Assembly: GCA_963971305.1 (NCBI GenBank)
Contig: OZ020308.1
Coordinates: 29,355,275 to 29,419,274 of the forward strand
DNA length: 64,000 bases
From: Arcuatula senhousia
Lineage: Eukaryota > Mollusca > Bivalvia > Mytilida > Mytilidae
Direction: 5' to 3'
Shown here piece by piece: positions 61,701 through 64,000 of the stretch. The notes beneath the pieces are model-generated. The model made no database searches and was not told where the DNA came from. It saw only the letters and a program-made list of their open reading frames with translations. The position numbers were made by a program, and so were the translations under genes. Position 1 is the first letter of the stretch; every line of letters begins with the position of its first letter.

Positions 61701-61820
61701 TTAGTAGTTTAATATAAATAGTACATGTAGTTGCGTTCACAAACTGATCACAGACAGACTGACTGATGGACCAGTCAAAAACATTATACCCTCCTCAACT
61801 TTCTTGCGTGGGGTATAATA
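58774..61820 (+). mobile_element. RF2 element, interrupted by a terminal-direct-repeat element
   Basis: 5' AAATGAAAGAACCTTAGTGA then CATACCCCACCC; 3' CTTGCGTGGGGTATAATA. Near the 5' end a 128-bp unit is repeated three times (starts 58831, 58959, 59087). RF2 sequence is interrupted at 59298 and resumes at 61485 with ATTCCTGGTAATATGC. A CAGACAGACTGACTGATGG tract precedes the 3' end. Non-coding. Confidence 0.8.
59299..61484. mobile_element. 2.2-kb element with identical 467-bp terminal direct repeats
   Basis: 59299-59765 and 61018-61484 are identical with no indel in my reading. Each repeat starts GGTACCAGTCTTGTATTG and ends with the near-inverse CAATACAAGACTGTGACC. The 1252-bp interior has no gag/pol-like coding, no clear tRNA primer site and no polypurine tract. 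CAAAT or AAAT on each outer side suggests a 4-5-bp target duplication in RF2. It fits a TRIM/LARD-like non-autonomous LTR element, although the ends are GG...CC not TG...CA. The identity implies a recent insertion or gene conversion. Confidence 0.7.
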
Positions 61821-61845
61821 TGTACACATGTACTAAATTTAATAC

Positions 61846-61980
61846 TTTTTTTTTCAGAGAAATGTCAGACTGAACAATATCATCCAAAAGAGATTCATGT
61901 GTATAGTTACAAATATCCATAGTGTTTCCATATGAAAAACCAACAATGAGAATTAAAAGAAGAAACAAAAATGAGTGCAT
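61846..61980 (-). CDS. Possible first exon of a small secreted protein (signal peptide)
   Basis: From an ATG at 61978-61980 the minus strand encodes MHSFLFLLLILIVGFSYG, a textbook signal peptide (hydrophobic core, small residue before the predicted cleavage). It continues NTMDICNYTHESLLDD with an N-glycosylation sequon (NYT). After 45 codons the sequence reads AAAAA|GTATTA, a weak donor in phase 0. If unspliced, the frame extends into the adjoining RF2 repeat and stops. I do not recognise the protein. It may be an exon of an unfinished gene to the left, a pseudogene exon, or chance. The good polypyrimidine-AG on the opposite strand at the same place is a caution. Confidence 0.3.
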
Positions 61981-62094
61981 TGTATATGAGGAAGGAACAA
62001 TTAATTTTAGGCATTGAGAATATAAACATGATAAATGTAACAAAAACATAAGAAACAAAATCATAAAATTGTTTTTGAATAACTACAGAATATA

Positions 62095-62740
62095 CCTCTG
62101 ATAAACATCAACCAGTGAAAATTTATATTAACCTCTGATGAACATCAACCAGTGAAAATTTATACCTCTGATGATCATCAACCAGTGAAAATTTATATTA
62201 ACCTCTGATGAACATCAACCAGTGAAAATTTATATATACTTCTGATGAACATCAACCCGTGAAAATTTATATATACCTCTGATGAACATCAACCAGTGAA
62301 AATTTATATTAACCTCTGATGAACATCAACCAGTGAAAATTTATATTAACCTCTGATGAACATCAACATGATCAACCAGTGAAAATTTATATGAACATCA
62401 ACCAGTGAAAATTTATACCTCTGATGATCATCGACCAGTGAAAATTTATATTAACCTCTGATGAACATCAACCAGTGAAAATTTATAGTAACCTCCGGTG
62501 AACATCAACCAGTGAAAATTTATATATACTTCTGATGAACATCAACCAGTGAAAATTTATATATACCTCTCCAGTGAAAATTTATATGAACATCAAACAG
62601 TGAAAATTTATATAAATCTCCCATGAACATCAACCAGTGAAAATTTATATGAACATCAACCAGTGAAAATTTATATAAATCTCCCATGAACATCAATCAG
62701 CCAAAATTTATATATATTTCTTATGAATATCAACCAGTGA
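62095..62740 (+). repeat. Minisatellite, ~37-bp unit, about 19 copies
   Basis: Unit ACATCAACCAGTGAAAATTT with ACCTCTGATGA spacer, in variants of ~26-40 bp. The last unit, GAATATCAACCAGTGAAAAT, runs directly into the GPCR remnant's start codon at 62743. Spacers vary and no cas genes exist, so it is not a CRISPR array. Confidence 0.92.
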
Positions 62741-62742
62741 AA

Positions 62743-63385
62743 ATGTATCATAAAAACCTTGGAGATAGTAACAGTGTATTACATTTTAATACAACAACTT
62801 ATTCACACGTCAACAAAACTGAAGAATTAGTTACACATGTGGAATATTTTCGAGGAAAACTTTCAATTATAGCTATCACAATTTTTGTCTCTTCCGCTAT
62901 TATATTTTCTTTATTTGGGAATATATCAGTGATTGCAACAATTATCAAAACTCCAAAACTGAGGTGTGATTATTCAAACCATTTGATAGTAAATCTTGCC
63001 ATAATCAATATTCTTTACAGTGTTGTAGTAATGCTCTCGACACTAATTGCCGTAGTGACCAATACACAGGACATTGAATATATCTTGTGCAATGTGATAT
63101 GCATAACAAATATTGCAATGTTAATTGCTGCGACCATGACAGTCTGTTTTGTAAGAGTTGTCAGATACTACATGTTTACCTTTCCACTACGGCAAAAAAT
63201 CACGCGAAATATAATCAAGATTTTTATCGCCTAGCCATGGATTCAAGGAATACTATTTTTGCTGATCCCAGTATTTGGAAATTGGGTTAAATACAACTAT
63301 TGGGAAATTACATGCAACATTCAATGGCAACATCACCACCAGCAAAATTACAAACTACCCTTATATATCTGTGGGTGGTTCATTT
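62743..63385 (+). pseudogene. Broken class A (rhodopsin-family) GPCR, N-terminus to TM5
   Basis: Reads as a seven-transmembrane receptor from its likely Met (62743). The N-terminus has two N-glycosylation sequons (NTT, NKT). TM1 contains FSLFGNISVIATI with the conserved GN; TM2 is NHLIVNLAIINILYSVVVM, where the usual LAxxD aspartate is Asn; TM3 starts at a Cys and ends VRVVRYYM, keeping the DRY Arg but not the Asp. A TAG stop at 63232-63234 truncates the frame. The same frame then continues through TM4 (PWIQGILFLLIPVFGNW), an ECL2 Cys (ITCNIQW) and the start of TM5 (LPLYICGWFIF). There it is cut by an RF1 repeat at about 63386. The stop differs by one base from Trp, so it could be recent, a polymorphism or a sequencing error; the insertion is a second lesion. 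The ligand class cannot be told. A longer Met at 62686 lies inside the minisatellite and is less likely. Confidence 0.8.
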
Positions 63386-64000
63386 TTAGCTCACCTGGCC
63401 AAAGGCCATGTGAGCTATTGCCATCACTTGGCGTCCGTCGTCGTCGTCGTCGTCCGTCGTCGTCGTCGTTAACTTTTCTTCAAACTTCTTCTCCTCTGAA
63501 ACGGCTGCACAGATTCAAACCAAATTTGGTCTGGTGGTACTTTAGGGTATCCCCCACTGAACTGATGTGGGGATTTTTGATTCGTCGAAAAACATGGCCG
63601 CCGTTGCTAAAAATAGACAAGGGGGGTCAGACTACTGTTTTTGGCTTGTAAATCAAAAAGTATAAGAGATAGATGAAATCTGATGCCACGCTACTGCTTC
63701 AGCATCAAAAGCTCTACAAAAGTCTTCATTGAGTCGAAGTTGTCAGATGACCACTTATGGGAGTTACAGCCCCTTAAAGGTGAAAAATAGCATTTTTTCA
63801 TGTTTTTAGCCTATAGAATGAAAACTATTGCAGATAGAGAAAAGCTGTTGCTTGCTTAAATGTTCAGCTCGTTTAGCTCTACACAAGCCTCCATAGGGTC
63901 GAAGTTGTCAGATGACCCCTTATAGGGGTTACGGCCCCTTAAAGGCAAATGATAGTGTTTTTGGCCTATAGAATGAAAACTATTGCAGATAGAGAAAAGC
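63386..64000 (-). mobile_element. RF1 element, inverted, cut by window edge
   Basis: Begins with the inverse RF1 3' end TTAGCTCACCTGGCCAAAGG, then GTCGTCGTCG tracts, then inverse core repeats (GCTTGCTTAAATGTTCAGCT). Interrupts the GPCR remnant in TM5. Continues past the window. Confidence 0.9.

Noticed and set aside
62095..62740. CRISPR-like array
   Set aside because: Eukaryotic context, spacers are degenerate copies of the unit rather than unique, unit length varies, and no cas genes.

Overview
This window looks like nuclear DNA of a bivalve mollusc, most probably mussel-like. The reasons are spliced animal genes with long introns, high A+T, and a dense load of short non-autonomous repeats. 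Those repeats combine ~160-bp core repeats, ACGG/GAC microsatellites and terminal hairpins, the style reported for bivalve pearl-type elements. One repeat also resembles, from memory, an abundant mussel repeat. The species assignment is inference.

The main gene is SARM1 (the TIR-domain NAD+ hydrolase of axon degeneration and innate immunity), on the minus strand. The window holds its 3' part. Three consecutive exons encode the linker plus TIR domain (55841-55985, 52419-52608, 49059-49180). They are followed by two different in-phase terminal exons, at 42808-43045 and, 35 kb further on, at 7578-7749. Both complete the last TIR helix but carry unrelated tails, so the locus appears to make two C-terminal isoforms. 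The ARM and SAM exons must lie beyond the right edge of the window or have been missed.

At the right end is a broken class A GPCR (plus strand, 62743-63385). It has an in-frame TAG and is cut in TM5 by a repeat. A minisatellite precedes it whose unit matches the sequence around its start codon. A possible signal-peptide exon lies on the minus strand at 61846-61980.

Most of the rest is repeat. A dead Tc1-like DD34E transposase (15.1-23.0 kb) is split into three pieces by nested insertions. At least seven repeat families (labelled RF1-RF7 here) share one architecture: a terminal hairpin beside a subterminal inverted repeat, usually with core repeats and a microsatellite. There are also a 935-bp tandem array (31.5-34.8 kb), an element with two identical 467-bp terminal direct repeats (59.3-61.5 kb), a tRNA-derived SINE placed 20 bp from a SARM1 splice acceptor, and a series of MITE/foldback elements, several with clean target-site duplications. 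Layout: 0-11 kb duplicated RF1-related repeat plus the distal SARM1 last exon; 11-14 kb quiet; 14.5-26.7 kb nested Tc1/RF cluster; 29.9-38.4 kb RF4 and RF5; 38.5-43 kb MITEs and the proximal SARM1 last exon; 44-58 kb SARM1 TIR exons with repeats in the introns; 58.8-64 kb RF2, terminal-repeat element, minisatellite, GPCR remnant and an RF1 copy.

No rRNA or tRNA gene, CRISPR array or bacterial-type operon was seen. No element here carries an intact transposase, reverse transcriptase or Rep/helicase.
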